Below, in pieces: positions 30,414 through 41,394 of a stretch of 64,000 nucleotides of DNA (the stretch's first letter is position 1; each line of letters starts with the position of its first letter). The translations under genes and the position numbers were made by a program. Origin of the DNA: an uncultured Erwinia sp. Lineage in GTDB: Bacteria > Pseudomonadota > Gammaproteobacteria > Enterobacterales > Enterobacteriaceae. The notes under the pieces are model-generated. The model had not been told where the DNA came from. It was given only the letters and a program-made list of their open reading frames with translations, and ran no database searches. The stretch is from contig CALYQW010000003.1 in assembly GCA_945290265.1 (NCBI GenBank), positions 1-64,000 on the forward strand, in the 5' to 3' direction.

Positions 30414-30432
30414 CAATCCAGGGGTCATAACT

Positions 30433-31443
30433 ATGAACGCAGTAAAAAGAAAAACGCTACTGACCTGGTTGAAAGAGGGCGGTATTTATGTGGTGCTGCT
30501 GGTTTTGTTGGCGATTATTATTTTTGAGGATCCCACTTTTCTCAGTTTAACCAATCTCAGTAATATTTTGACCCAGTCTTCGGTGCGCATCATTATCGCG
30601 CTGGGGGTGGCGGGGCTGATTGTTACCCAGGGCACTGACCTGTCCGCCGGACGTCAGGTGGGGCTGGCGGCGGTAGTGGCAGCGACGCTTTTACAGGCAA
30701 TGAATAATGCTAACAAGGTATTTCCTCACCTGGATACCGTGCCGATCCCGCTGGTAATCCTCGTCGTGTGTGCCATTGGTGGGGTAATTGGTCTGATGAA
30801 CGGGCTGATTATTGCTTATCTGCGGGTGACGCCGTTTATCACCACCCTCGGCACCATGATTATAGTTTACGGCATTAACTCGCTTTACTACGACTATGTG
30901 GGTGCTTCACCGGTGGCCGGTTTTGATGAAAAGTTTTCCCTTTTTGCTCAGGGATTTATCCGGCTGGGGGCATTTAAGCTGTCGTATATTACTTTTTACG
31001 CGCTGATCGCCATTTTTCTGGTGTGGATCCTGTGGAATAAAACCCGCTTTGGTAAAAATATTTTTGCTATCGGCGGTAATCCGGAAGCCGCGCGGGTCTC
31101 CGGGGTTAATGTGCCCCTGAACCTGATTCTGGTGTACGCACTATCCGGCATGTTTTATGCCTTCGGCGGAATGCTGGAAGCCGGGCGCATTGGCTCGGCG
31201 ACCAATAACCTCGGATTTATGTATGAACTGGATGCGATTGCCGCCTGCGTGGTGGGCGGGGTGTCGTTTGCCGGTGGCGTGGGGACAGTGGCCGGCGTGG
31301 TCACCGGGGTGCTCATCTTTACCGTCATCAACTACGGGTTGACCTATATTGGCGTTAATCCTTACTGGCAGTACATCATCAAGGGCGGGATCATCATCTT
31401 TGCCGTGGCGCTCGACTCACTGAAATATGCGCGCAAAAAATAG
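30433..31443 (+). CDS. mglC: Galactose/methyl-galactoside ABC transporter permease
   Basis: MglC is the inner-membrane channel of the galactose importer and works as a dimer. The 336-residue product has about ten hydrophobic segments. It has the family EAA-like loop GKNIFAIGGNPEAARVSGVN and the upstream motif GTDLSAGRQVGLAA. The ATG at 30433 (MNAVKRKTLL) lies 20 bases after the mglA stop with GGGGT upstream, so the longer frame starting inside mglA is rejected. Confidence 0.96.
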   Translation: MNAVKRKTLLTWLKEGGIYVVLLVLLAIIIFEDPTFLSLTNLSNILTQSSVRIIIALGVAGLIVTQGTDLSAGRQVGLAAVVAATLLQAMNNANKVFPHLDTVPIPLVILVVCAIGGVIGLMNGLIIAYLRVTPFITTLGTMIIVYGINSLYYDYVGASPVAGFDEKFSLFAQGFIRLGAFKLSYITFYALIAIFLVWILWNKTRFGKNIFAIGGNPEAARVSGVNVPLNLILVYALSGMFYAFGGMLEAGRIGSATNNLGFMYELDAIAACVVGGVSFAGGVGTVAGVVTGVLIFTVINYGLTYIGVNPYWQYIIKGGIIIFAVALDSLKYARKK

Positions 31444-31455
31444 CAGCCTCAGGGA

Positions 31456-32220
<765 letters not shown>

Positions 32221-32324
32221 TCAAGGCTACTTGAGGCTGCGGCCTGAAGCAAGCGCCAGTGCACTGACCGTCCGCTTTTTAATCATACAGCCTGGTATTC
32301 AGCGCCATGTTTCGGTTTGGTGTT

Positions 32325-32357
32325 TTTAAAAGCCAGGTCAACGACCTGGCTTTTAAA
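32325..32357 (-). terminator. Perfect 14-bp hairpin terminator of maeA
   Basis: TTTAAAAGCCAGGT (32325-32338) and ACCTGGCTTTTAAA (32344-32357) form a perfect stem with loop CAACG, 8 bases past the maeA stop. The T-tract is partly inside the stem, so it can act in either direction. Confidence 0.82.
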
Positions 32358-32365
32358 CAAAAAAA

Positions 32366-34063
32366 TCAAATAGAAGTACGACGATAATGACGATACTGCG
32401 GCAGCCAGAAATTAGCGGCAATCGCCTTCGACAACACATCCTCCGAGGTCACTACCGCCACTCCCGCCAGCTGAGCTGCCTTACCCACTGCCATCGCAAT
32501 CACCTTCGATACGCCCTGAATATCCTTCACTTCCGGCAACACCGGGCCGCTGCCATCGGTCAACAGCGGCGAACATTCGGCCAGTGCCCGGCTGGCAGCC
32601 ATCAGCATACTGTCCGTCACCCGGGTGGCACCGGAGGCAATCACGCCAAGACCAATACCGGGGAAGATATAGGAGTTATTACACTGAGCAATCGGGTAGA
32701 TCTTATCCTTCCAGCTGACCGGTGCAAACGGGCTGCCGGTGGCAACCAGCGCGTTACCGTTTGTCCAGACCATAATATCCTGCGGCGTGGCTTCCACGCG
32801 AGAGGTCGGGTTGGAAAGCGGCATGATAATCGGGCGCTCGCAGTGCTGATGCATCTCGCGCACAATTTCTTCGGTAAACAGGCCCGGCTGACCGGAAACG
32901 CCGATCATAATATCCGGCTGCGCGTTGCGCACCACGTCCAGCAGTGACAGCGCCTCGCTGGCATGCTGCCATTCGCGCAGATTGTCGCTTTTCTGCACCA
33001 GTTTGCTCTGGAAGCTCAGCAGGTTTGGCTGCTTATCGGTCAGCAGGCCGAAGCGGTCAACCATAAATACGCGCGCCCGGGCTTCTTCATCGCTTAACCC
33101 TTCGGATTTCATTTGAGCGATAATCTGTTCAGCAATGCCGCAACCTGCCGAGCCGGCACCCAGGAACACCACTTTCTGCTGGCTGAGCTTGCTGCCGGCG
33201 GCATGGCTGGCGGCAATCAGCGTACCCAGGGTCACGGCAGCAGTGCCCTGAATATCATCGTTAAAGCAGCAAATATCATCACGATAACGCTCCAGCAGCG
33301 GCATGGCGTTTTTCTGAGCAAAGTCTTCAAACTGCAGCAGGACGTTTGGCCAGCGGCTTTTGACTGCCTGAATAAATTCATTAACGAAGTTGTCGTATTC
33401 TTCACCGGTAATGCGCGGATGACGCCAGCCCATATACAAAGGATCGTTAAGCAGCTGCTGGTTATTGGTGCCGACATCCAGCACCACCGGCAGGGTGTAA
33501 GCCGGGCTGATGCCGCCACAGGCGGTATACAGTGACAGCTTACCAATGGGAATACCCATCCCGCCGATACCCTGATCGCCGAGGCCGAGGATACGCTCGC
33601 CGTCAGTCACCACAATCACCTTCACATTCTGTTTGGTGGCATTTTGCAGCATATCTTCAATGCTGGTACGGTTAGGGTAGGATATAAACAGGCCACGGGC
33701 GCGACGGTAAATTTCCGAGAAATGTTCGCAGGCAGCACCGACCGTCGGGGTATAGATAATCGGCATCATCTCTTCCAGATGATTGTCCAGCAGGCGGTAA
33801 AACAGCGTTTCGTTGGTGTCCTGAATATTACGCAGATAGACGTGCTTATCGTTATTATTTTTGAAATCCTGGAACTGGCGCCAGGCGCGCTCTGCCTGCT
33901 CTTCAATGCTTTCTACAGTTTCCGGCAGCAGACCGTTAAGATTAAATTCGTTGCGTTCTTCAACGGTAAAAGCACTGCCTTTATTCAGCAGTGGAAACTC
34001 CAGCAGGATAGGCCCTGCATAAGGGATGTACAGCGGTCGTTTACTTTCGTATTCGAGTTCCAT
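32366..34063 (-). CDS. maeA: NAD-dependent malic enzyme (malate dehydrogenase, decarboxylating)
   Basis: MaeA converts malate to pyruvate and CO2 with NAD. The 565-residue cytoplasmic enzyme has the N-terminal malic domain ([27 protein letters not shown]). The metal- and substrate-binding signature [14 protein letters not shown] follows, then the Rossmann motif [15 protein letters not shown]. Sequence and length are those of the E. coli MaeA (SfcA) type, not the longer MaeB type. In E. coli maeA is elsewhere on the chromosome; here it sits between sanA and cdd. Confidence 0.95.
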   Translation of the reverse strand: MELEYESKRPLYIPYAGPILLEFPLLNKGSAFTVEERNEFNLNGLLPETVESIEEQAERAWRQFQDFKNNNDKHVYLRNIQDTNETLFYRLLDNHLEEMMPIIYTPTVGAACEHFSEIYRRARGLFISYPNRTSIEDMLQNATKQNVKVIVVTDGERILGLGDQGIGGMGIPIGKLSLYTACGGISPAYTLPVVLDVGTNNQQLLNDPLYMGWRHPRITGEEYDNFVNEFIQAVKSRWPNVLLQFEDFAQKNAMPLLERYRDDICCFNDDIQGTAAVTLGTLIAASHAAGSKLSQQKVVFLGAGSAGCGIAEQIIAQMKSEGLSDEEARARVFMVDRFGLLTDKQPNLLSFQSKLVQKSDNLREWQHASEALSLLDVVRNAQPDIMIGVSGQPGLFTEEIVREMHQHCERPIIMPLSNPTSRVEATPQDIMVWTNGNALVATGSPFAPVSWKDKIYPIAQCNNSYIFPGIGLGVIASGATRVTDSMLMAASRALAECSPLLTDGSGPVLPEVKDIQGVSKVIAMAVGKAAQLAGVAVVTSEDVLSKAIAANFWLPQYRHYRRTSI

Positions 34064-34181
34064 TAATTTTTAGCCCTGTGGTCTCAGTGTTGCGTCAATC
34101 GTAAAATAATCCATCTGAAAGTACAGCGTTTGTTAACGGCTTTTAACAAAGCTGCGAATGTTTGCGATAAAAAACCGGTTT

Positions 34182-35075
34182 TTATGCTCCGCCACTTAGC
34201 GGGATGCGGCGCAGAGCGCGACAACCGGCGGCGGCAAGGGTGGCTGCAGTGGCGGCCTGTTGACTGAAGCGGGCGGCCGGATTTTCTGCCAGCACGGCCT
34301 GGTGGATATCTGCCAGCGCATAGCCGGCCATATTCAGGGCGATTAACGCCGCCTGCAGCGGCGGCAGGCTGGGGTTAAACGCCGCATTCTCGGCGTAGCG
34401 GCCGCTGAAAATGGTGCCATCAATCGTTTGTAATGCCACACCGCTACAGGCGTTACTGTAAGGTGCGTGGCTGCGACTGGCCGCCTCAATCGCCGCCTGC
34501 TCCAGGGGATCTGTACTGGTATTGAATCCACGATGGCTGCTGTCCATCAGCAGGGTGGTGATGCCCAGATCGCGCGGGCCGAATGCGTGCGGCAGATAAG
34601 AGGCCAGCGGTGCTGCGTGCTGTTGCGGCAGGGCTATCAACAGGGTATCGGCACAATTCAGTTCATTCATAAACTGGCGGCAGTGCCCGCATGGCGTATA
34701 GTTTACCGTCACGCTGAGCAGACGGTGCTCACCGCCCAGCCAGGCGTGGGTCACGGCACTTTGTTCGGCATGAACCGTCTGCTGCAGTGGCGCACCGGCA
34801 AATTCCATATTGGCACCAAACCACAAGGTGCCGCTGACACCCTGTGCCACTGCGCCGACATTGAAATCTGAAATGGGGGTCAACGCACAGGCGGCAGCCA
34901 GCGGCAACAGCGCCAGCGCCAGTTGATGCTCATCCAGCTGACACTGCTGCTTCAACAGCCTGACCTGGTCGGGCTGAATTGCACCGGCAAAATCACGGGC
35001 AGAGAGGATCGGCAGCAGGGCGTGTTGCAACGCAGGCGTCAGATCGGCAAAAGCGGAACGGAAACGTGGATGCAT
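34182..35075 (-). CDS. cdd: Cytidine deaminase (two-domain, dimeric)
   Basis: Cdd deaminates cytidine and deoxycytidine to uridine and deoxyuridine in pyrimidine salvage. The 297-residue product has the catalytic N-terminal core with zinc motifs [11 protein letters not shown] (His, and Glu as proton shuttle) and PCGHCRQF (two Cys). A degenerate second core follows (residues about 190-297), typical of the long enterobacterial form. It is adjacent to maeA and metG. Confidence 0.95.
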   Translation of the reverse strand: MHPRFRSAFADLTPALQHALLPILSARDFAGAIQPDQVRLLKQQCQLDEHQLALALLPLAAACALTPISDFNVGAVAQGVSGTLWFGANMEFAGAPLQQTVHAEQSAVTHAWLGGEHRLLSVTVNYTPCGHCRQFMNELNCADTLLIALPQQHAAPLASYLPHAFGPRDLGITTLLMDSSHRGFNTSTDPLEQAAIEAASRSHAPYSNACSGVALQTIDGTIFSGRYAENAAFNPSLPPLQAALIALNMAGYALADIHQAVLAENPAARFSQQAATAATLAAAGCRALRRIPLSGGA

Positions 35076-35194
35076 AGTTAAATCTCTTTAATAAATGTCC
35101 GGAGACAGGGTGCGGACATCAGGGGATTGTGACAGGGGAAGCTAACGCTGTTACCTGCCACGCACCCGGTACGTGGCAGGAGGATGACGGGACG

Positions 35195-37228
35195 TTATTT
35201 GACCTGCTGGCCAGGCTGTGCACCGCTGTCCGGGCTGAGCAGGAAAATATCTTTTCCACCAGGTCCGGCAGCCATCACCATCCCTTCCGACAGGCCAAAA
35301 CGCATTTTACGCGGTGCCAGGTTTGCCACCATCACTGTCAGACGGCCAACCAGCTGAGACGGATCGGGATAAGCCGCTCGGATACCGGAAAACACCTGGC
35401 GGGTTTCACCGCCAATATCCAGCGTCAGACGCAGCAACTTATCGGAACCTTCAACCAGCTCAGCGTTGTTAATCAGTGCAATACGCATATCCACTTTGGC
35501 AAAATCGTCAAAGCTGATGGTTCCTTGCAGCGGATCGTCAGCCAGCGGACCGGTCAGCGCCGGTTTTGCCGCGCTGGCGGCATCGTCTTTCGACGCTTCA
35601 ACCAGATTATTCACCTTGTCCATCTCAATCCGGTTATACAGCGCTTTAAATGGTGCAATGCTGTGGTTCAGAAGCGGCTGCTCAATTCCGTCCCAGGTCA
35701 GGGTTTGATTCAGGAACTGCTCAGCCCGTTCGCTGAGTGCCGGCAGTACCGGCTTCAGCCAGGTCATCAGCACGCGGAACAGGTTAATCCCCATCGAGCA
35801 GATTGCCTGCAGGTCGGCATCACGGGCTTCCTGTTTCGCCACTACCCACGGAGCCTGCTCGTCAACGTAGCGGTTCGCCACATCGGCCAGCGCCATAATT
35901 TCACGGATGGCGCGGCTGAACTCACGGCTGGCCCAGGCGTCACCAATGCTGGTTGCTGCATCGGTAAAAGTTTTATACAGCGCCGGATCGGCCAGTTCTG
36001 CCGCCAGCTGACCGCCAAAACGTTTGTTAATAAAGCCGGCATTACGCGAAGCCAGATTCACCAGCTTGTTGACGATATCGCTGTTGACGCGCTGGACGAA
36101 ATCTTCCAGATTGAGGTCAATATCGTCGATGCGTGACGAGAGTTTGGCCGCGTAATAATAGCGCAGGCTGTCGGCATCCAGATGCTGTAACCAGGTGCTG
36201 GCCTTAATAAAGGTGCCGCGCGACTTCGACATTTTGGCACCGTTGACCGTGACGTAGCCGTGAACAAACAGATTGGTTGGCTTACGGTAGTTGCTGCCTT
36301 CAAGCATCGCTGGCCAGAACAGGCTGTGGAAATAGACGATATCTTTACCGATAAAGTGGTAAAGATCGGCGTCCGAATCTTTATTCCAGTAGCTGTCAAA
36401 GTCGATTTCCGGGCGACGGGCGCAAAGGTTTTTAAATGAACCCATATAGCCGATAGGCGCATCCAGCCAGACGTAAAAGTACTTGCCGGGCGCATCCGGG
36501 ATCTCGAAACCAAAATAGGGCGCATCGCGTGAGATGTCCCACTGTTGCAGACCGGCGTCAAACCACTCCTGCATTTTATTCGCCACCTGCTCCTGCAGCG
36601 CGCCGGAACGCGTCCAGGCCTGCAGCATGGCGCTGAACTCCGGCAGATCAAAGAAGAAGTGCTCGGAATCGCGCATCACCGGGGTGGCACCGGATACTAC
36701 CGATTTCGGATCGATCAGCTCTGTTGGGCTGTAGGTGGCGCTGCAGACTTCGCAGTTATCGCCGTACTGATCGGCGGCTTTACATTTCGGGCAGGTGCCT
36801 TTAACAAAACGATCCGGCAGGAACATGCCTTTTTCCGGATCGTACAGCTGAGAAATCACGCGATTTTTAATAAACCCGTTCTCTTTCAGGCGCGAGTAGA
36901 TTAGCTCAGAAAATACCCGGTTTTCCTCGCTGTGCGTCGAGTGATAGTTGTCATAGCTGATTTCAAACCCGGCAAAGTCGGCCTGGTGTTCGTCGCGCAT
37001 TTCGGCAATCATTTTTTCCGGGGCAACCCCCAGCTGCTGGGCTTTCAGCATGATCGGCGTGCCGTGTGCGTCGTCAGCACAGATGAACCAGACCGTGTTG
37101 CCGCGCATTCGCTGGTAACGTACCCAAATATCTGCCTGGATATGCTCGAGCATGTGGCCGAGATGAATGGAACCATTAGCGTACGGCAGGGCGCACGTTA
37201 CCAAAATTTTTTTCGCGACTTGAGTCAT
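35195..37228 (-). CDS. metG: Methionyl-tRNA synthetase
   Basis: MetG charges tRNA-Met. The 677-residue class I synthetase has the HIGH-type motif IHLGHMLEH near residue 20. The zinc-binding knuckle region has CPKC and CEVC, and the KMSKS motif is in [10 protein letters not shown]. An anticodon-binding helical domain and a C-terminal tRNA-binding OB domain ([20 protein letters not shown] to the end) follow. It is divergent from mrp, as in E. coli. Confidence 0.98.
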   Translation of the reverse strand: MTQVAKKILVTCALPYANGSIHLGHMLEHIQADIWVRYQRMRGNTVWFICADDAHGTPIMLKAQQLGVAPEKMIAEMRDEHQADFAGFEISYDNYHSTHSEENRVFSELIYSRLKENGFIKNRVISQLYDPEKGMFLPDRFVKGTCPKCKAADQYGDNCEVCSATYSPTELIDPKSVVSGATPVMRDSEHFFFDLPEFSAMLQAWTRSGALQEQVANKMQEWFDAGLQQWDISRDAPYFGFEIPDAPGKYFYVWLDAPIGYMGSFKNLCARRPEIDFDSYWNKDSDADLYHFIGKDIVYFHSLFWPAMLEGSNYRKPTNLFVHGYVTVNGAKMSKSRGTFIKASTWLQHLDADSLRYYYAAKLSSRIDDIDLNLEDFVQRVNSDIVNKLVNLASRNAGFINKRFGGQLAAELADPALYKTFTDAATSIGDAWASREFSRAIREIMALADVANRYVDEQAPWVVAKQEARDADLQAICSMGINLFRVLMTWLKPVLPALSERAEQFLNQTLTWDGIEQPLLNHSIAPFKALYNRIEMDKVNNLVEASKDDAASAAKPALTGPLADDPLQGTISFDDFAKVDMRIALINNAELVEGSDKLLRLTLDIGGETRQVFSGIRAAYPDPSQLVGRLTVMVANLAPRKMRFGLSEGMVMAAGPGGKDIFLLSPDSGAQPGQQVK

Positions 37229-37411
37229 AGTGGACTGGCTTTACCTGTAGAAAAAGGGGGATCAGATGTTAACCGAAACCCCGACCCGCCGTAAACTAAA
37301 GGCTGGTTCCTGTTGCCTGAAGATGCGTCGGAGAAAGCCAGTCACGGACATATCTGGTATGCTTAAATCACGCGACAGATACTATCCAACCTGTATAAGT
37401 AAGGAGTCGGG

Positions 37412-38524
37412 ATGACGCCACAATCCCCGGCAGCACTTTCTGCTGAAGCGCTGCGTGCGCTGGTCAGCGGTATGCTGGCAACGTTTGAACACCCAACCCT
37501 GCGCCATAACCTCACGGCATTGAAGGCGCTGCATCACTGCGCGCTGATCGATAACCGGCTGTTTATTGAACTGACGATGCCGTTTGCCTGGCAAAGTGTC
37601 TTCGATACGTTGAAAGAAACCCTGAGCGCCGAGCTGTTGCGCTTAACCGGCGCGGCGGAAATTGACTGGCGTCTGACGCTGGAGGTCGCCACGCTGCAGC
37701 GCGTGCAGCAGCGGCCGGGGGTCAACGGCGTGAAAAATATTATCGCGGTCAGCTCTGGTAAGGGCGGGGTAGGGAAATCCACCACGGCAGTAAACCTGGC
37801 GCTGGCGCTGCGGGCGGAAGGGGCCAGAGTCGGGCTGCTGGATGCGGATATTTATGGTCCGTCGATCCCGGAAATGCTGGGAACTGACGACCAGCGCCCC
37901 AGTTCCCCCGATGGCACCCATATGGCACCGGTAATGGCACATGGCCTGGCGACCAACTCGATTGGTTATCTGGCGCGCGATAATAATGCTATGGTCTGGC
38001 GCGGCCCGATGGCCAGTAAGGCGCTGCTGCAGCTGCTGAATGAAACCCTGTGGCCGGAACTGGATTATCTGATCCTCGACATGCCGCCGGGTACGGGAGA
38101 TATTCAGCTGACGCTGGCGCAGAATGTGCCGGTCACCGGCGCGGTGGTGGTCACCACGCCGCAAGATATTGCGCTGATTGATGCCCGCAAGGGGATTGTG
38201 ATGTTTGAGAAAGTCAGCGTACCTGTACTGGGGATCGTGGAAAATATGAGTATTCATATCTGCAGTCAGTGCGGCCACCACGAGCCAATATTTGGCACCG
38301 GTGGCGCGCAACAGCTGGCGCAGCAGTATCATACCCGCCTGCTCAGCCAGTTGCCTTTACATATCAGCCTGCGCGAGGATCTGGATAACGGCGAGCCTAC
38401 CGTGGTCCGCAGGCCGGATAGCGAATTTAACGCGCTGTATCGCCAGCTGGCCGTTAACGTGGCGGCACTACTATACTGGCAGGGATCAGTTATCCCGGAT
38501 GATATCGCCTTCCGCGCGCTGTAA
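37412..38524 (+). CDS. mrp: Iron-sulfur cluster carrier protein Mrp (ApbC)
   Basis: Mrp is a P-loop ATPase that carries and transfers Fe-S clusters. The 370-residue product has an N-terminal MIP18-like domain, a deviant Walker A AVSSGKGGVGKST, and the Cys pair CSQCGHHEPIFGTGG that binds the cluster. It is divergent from metG. In E. amylovora-type genomes mrp borders the EPS locus, and here the EPS leader begins right after it. Confidence 0.96.
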   Translation: MTPQSPAALSAEALRALVSGMLATFEHPTLRHNLTALKALHHCALIDNRLFIELTMPFAWQSVFDTLKETLSAELLRLTGAAEIDWRLTLEVATLQRVQQRPGVNGVKNIIAVSSGKGGVGKSTTAVNLALALRAEGARVGLLDADIYGPSIPEMLGTDDQRPSSPDGTHMAPVMAHGLATNSIGYLARDNNAMVWRGPMASKALLQLLNETLWPELDYLILDMPPGTGDIQLTLAQNVPVTGAVVVTTPQDIALIDARKGIVMFEKVSVPVLGIVENMSIHICSQCGHHEPIFGTGGAQQLAQQYHTRLLSQLPLHISLREDLDNGEPTVVRRPDSEFNALYRQLAVNVAALLYWQGSVIPDDIAFRAL

Positions 38525-38780
38525 TCCTCTTCACTAAACGCTGTGGCGACAGTCTTTACTGTCGTCCCGTTGCCCCGTCTGAGGCTAATGCGCATTCGTT
38601 AATCTGATCTGCCTGACCAGAAACTGTTATGTATTGTGTGAAAATTGACCCGCGACCGGTCCTGAGATTCTTAAGTGATAAGTATTTATGATTACCGCAG
38701 GATGAAAATCAACTAATCTGTTAACTCATTATCCGCTTAACCCCTATTCATTAACACAAAGCAATACAATTAATGTGGCT

Positions 38781-38794
38781 TAAGAGAAGTCTTA
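38781..38794 (+). promoter_or_regulatory. RcsAB-like box 1
   Basis: TAAGAGAAGTCTTA is a near-perfect palindrome and matches 11 of 14 positions of the TAAGAATATTCTTA-type RcsAB box. It lies about 320 bases before JUMPstart. Confidence 0.5.
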
Positions 38795-38983
38795 ATTATT
38801 TGCCATGTTAAACTCTGTTTGAATAGGGTCTAATATTTACATTTCTTATAAAAACGATACATATCAATACATTGTGAGTTGATTTACCGTAGTAATAAAT
38901 CTTTTTCCGGGTAAATCAGGTAACGCCTGACTATTTGTTTATGCAGAACTTTTAAGAGCTCTCCCATTCTGAAGATACTTAAC

Positions 38984-38997
38984 ATAGAATATTCTCA
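38984..38997 (+). promoter_or_regulatory. RcsAB-like box 2
   Basis: ATAGAATATTCTCA contains the palindromic core AGAATATTCT of the RcsAB box, with three changes at the outer positions. It lies about 106 bases before JUMPstart, so it is a good candidate for promoter-proximal control. Confidence 0.5.
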
Positions 38998-39103
38998 TTA
39001 TTCAGAAAAATACCTCTTTATCCGGGTTTGTTAATAACAGATATTTCTGTGAGTTATATTTTTGGCAGATATAGCGTAAAGAGATTAAACGAAAAACATT
39101 ATT

Positions 39104-39143
39104 CAGTGAATTGGTAGCTGTTAAGCCAGGGGCGGTAGCCTGC
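39104..39143 (+). promoter_or_regulatory. JUMPstart sequence with ops element
   Basis: The sequence has the JUMPstart layout CAGTG...TTGGTAGCTGTTAAGCC followed by AGGGGCGGTAGCCTGC. The ops element GGCGGTAGCCT is at 39131-39141. ops pauses RNA polymerase and recruits RfaH, which suppresses termination over long polysaccharide operons. It is on the same strand as the EPS genes. Confidence 0.9.
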
Positions 39144-39804
39144 ATATTTGATGGTAATATGATGATTTGGAAGATCAGGTGAGAATTGCAATACAAAAAA
39201 AATAGCGCTCGCAGGGCGGCATATTCCTGGCAAAGTTGTTGTCAATTCAATAATCCATCTTTGTTATTACTTTTTTGAGTTTTAGGATAAACACCAATAC
39301 GGCAGTAGCGATTTGGTTATTAAGCTTATCCTGTTGTTATTCCAGTGTATGTGATTATTTTTTAGACGATATAATATTTTAGTGTTTATTATTTATCACA
39401 TATTTCGGTGGCATTAACACCCAGTTTGTCTATGGGTTAATAATTTTTTCTTTTTTGGCGGTTTACTGGTAGCAAAAATTAAACTCCAGCGTTCTGAGTG
39501 TTAAACAGCATCGGCGGGCAGAAACAGGGCGACGGAATAATTACAGCAAAAAGTATTTTCTGGGTTTTCGACATGGAATAAGCAATATCTGAATTTACCT
39601 AATACCGGTGTGTAACCATTGCTGTTATTTTTTCAACAGGTTCCGGCAACAAAACCTGGATGTTTTTTCCCTGAGGATGATTATCTTTCAGACTCTTTAG
39701 TGGTAATTCTGTGCTCCGGTGAAATCACCGAATGGAGTGAGTGCGGCAGTGAACCCTACGGGTTGCTATTTTTGTTTATAAAAACTAAGCGAAGAATTCA
39801 ATTG

Positions 39805-40941
39805 ATGAAAAATTCTCTTCTGAAACTTTCCGGCACGGCCTTGCTGGCAGCAATCCTTAGCGGTTGCACCATTATCCCCGGACAGGGGGTAAGCAGCTTG
39901 GGCAAAAATGTGGTAGCGCAACAGGATGACGATTTTGACTGGGATAAAATGGTTAACGTCTATCCTATGACGCCAGGGTTAATTGACCAGTTACGCCCCT
40001 CTGCAGTGTATGCACAACCTAACCCGCAGCTGGATAACCTGTTAAAAAGTTATCAGTACCATATTGGTATTGGTGACGTCCTGATGATCACCATTTATGA
40101 CCACCCGGAACTGACTACCCCGGCAGGCACCTACCGCAGTGCCAGCGATACCGGTAACTGGGTTGGTGCCGATGGCTGCATTTTCTACCCCTATATCGGG
40201 CGGGTGCGGGTGGCCGGTAAAACCTTTGAGCAGGTGCGCACCGAGATTGGGCAGCGCCTCTCGACCTATATAGAGAGCCCGCAGGTTGATGTCAGCGTGG
40301 CCTCTTTCCGTTCGCAAAAAGTTTACGTTACCGGCGAAGTCAGCAAGTCGGGTCAACAGCCGATTACCAATATCCCGCTGACGGTAATGGATGCGGTTAA
40401 TGCTGCCGGTGGCCTGGTGGATAGTGCTGACTGGCGTCATGTGGTGCTGACGCACAACGGTAAAGACCGGGTGATTTCACTGCAGGCGCTGATGCAGAAG
40501 GGCGACCTGATGCAGAACCAGCTGATGTATCCTGGTGATATTCTGTTTGTGCCGCGCAATGACGATCAGAAAGTGTTTGTGATGGGCGAAGTGGGCAAAC
40601 AGAGCACCCTGAAAATGGATCGTAGTGGTATGACGCTGGCCGAAGCCCTGGGAAACAGCGATGGCATGAACCAGCAGACAGCGAATGCGGCGGGGATCTT
40701 TGTTATCCGTCAGATACCGAAAGATAAGCAGGGGCGGATTGCCAACATCTATCAGCTGAACGCGAAAGATGCCACCACCATGGTGCTGGCAACCGAATTC
40801 CAGTTACAGCCCTACGATATTGTGTATGTCACCACTGCGCCGATTGCCCGCTGGAACCGCGTCATTTCGCAACTGGTGCCGACTATCACCGGCGTTCACG
40901 ACATGACGGAAGCGGTACGCTACGTGAGAAACTGGGAATAA
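39805..40941 (+). CDS. wza: Polysaccharide export outer-membrane lipoprotein Wza (AmsH-like)
   Basis: Wza forms the octameric outer-membrane channel through which the EPS leaves. The 378-residue product has a lipoprotein signal with lipobox LSGC ([10 protein letters not shown]... AILSGCTII). The polysaccharide export domain reads [20 protein letters not shown], and SLBB-type domains contain [15 protein letters not shown] and [15 protein letters not shown]-terminal amphipathic helix completes it. The length agrees with AmsH. The frame is open 62 codons further upstream, but the lipoprotein start at 39805 is preferred. It is the first gene of the operon. Confidence 0.95.
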   Translation: MKNSLLKLSGTALLAAILSGCTIIPGQGVSSLGKNVVAQQDDDFDWDKMVNVYPMTPGLIDQLRPSAVYAQPNPQLDNLLKSYQYHIGIGDVLMITIYDHPELTTPAGTYRSASDTGNWVGADGCIFYPYIGRVRVAGKTFEQVRTEIGQRLSTYIESPQVDVSVASFRSQKVYVTGEVSKSGQQPITNIPLTVMDAVNAAGGLVDSADWRHVVLTHNGKDRVISLQALMQKGDLMQNQLMYPGDILFVPRNDDQKVFVMGEVGKQSTLKMDRSGMTLAEALGNSDGMNQQTANAAGIFVIRQIPKDKQGRIANIYQLNAKDATTMVLATEFQLQPYDIVYVTTAPIARWNRVISQLVPTITGVHDMTEAVRYVRNWE

Positions 40942-40943
40942 AC

Positions 40944-41378
40944 ATGTTTAATTCCATCCTGGTGGTATGTACCGGCAATATCTGCCGCTCACCGATTGCA
41001 GAACGCCTGTTGCAACATAAGCTGCCGAAGAAAAAAATCAGCTCGGCGGGATTGGGGGCGCTGGTGGATCATGCTGCGGATGAAACCGCCAGCCTGGTGG
41101 CGGCAAATCATGGTGTGTCACTGGATGGCCATCAGGCCAGGCAGTTTACCGGCACCCTCGGGCGGCAGTTCGATCTGCTGTTGGTGATGGAAAAACAGCA
41201 GCTGGAGCAGATCAGCAAAATTGCACCGGAACTGCGTGGAAAAACCATGCTGCTGGGTCACTGGCTGGGCAGTAAAGAGATCCCCGATCCTTACCGGCAA
41301 AGTACCGAAGCCTATGAATTTATCTATCAGCTGCTGGATAAGGCTTGCACCGGCTGGGTGAACAAGCTGGGCGGTTAA
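40944..41378 (+). CDS. wzb: Low-molecular-weight protein-tyrosine phosphatase Wzb (AmsI-like)
   Basis: Wzb dephosphorylates the tyrosine kinase Wzc, a cycle needed for high-molecular-weight EPS. The 144-residue product has the P-loop VCTGNICRSP (nucleophile Cys9) and the general-acid Asp in DPYRQS. It starts 2 bases after the wza stop, so translation is coupled. Confidence 0.96.
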   Translation: MFNSILVVCTGNICRSPIAERLLQHKLPKKKISSAGLGALVDHAADETASLVAANHGVSLDGHQARQFTGTLGRQFDLLLVMEKQQLEQISKIAPELRGKTMLLGHWLGSKEIPDPYRQSTEAYEFIYQLLDKACTGWVNKLGG

Positions 41379-41394
41379 CTTAGGAAGTGGACGA

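Larger units (their letters stand above)
38525..39804 (+). promoter_or_regulatory. Long AT-rich leader of the EPS operon
   Basis: This 1.28-kb region between mrp and wza holds no convincing gene. It is AT-rich and contains two RcsAB-like palindromes (38781-38794, 38984-38997) followed by a JUMPstart sequence with an ops element (39104-39143). The first structural gene starts about 660 bases after JUMPstart. Long leaders with distal RcsAB control are characteristic of colanic-acid and amylovoran operons. Confidence 0.75.

Noticed and set aside
35129-36136. 335-codon plus-strand frame
   Set aside because: It is antisense to metG, which is unmistakable; its composition mirrors the codon pattern of metG.
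39002-39196. 64-codon minus-strand frame in the EPS leader
   Set aside because: It covers the JUMPstart sequence on the opposite strand, has no ribosome site and is not protein-like.
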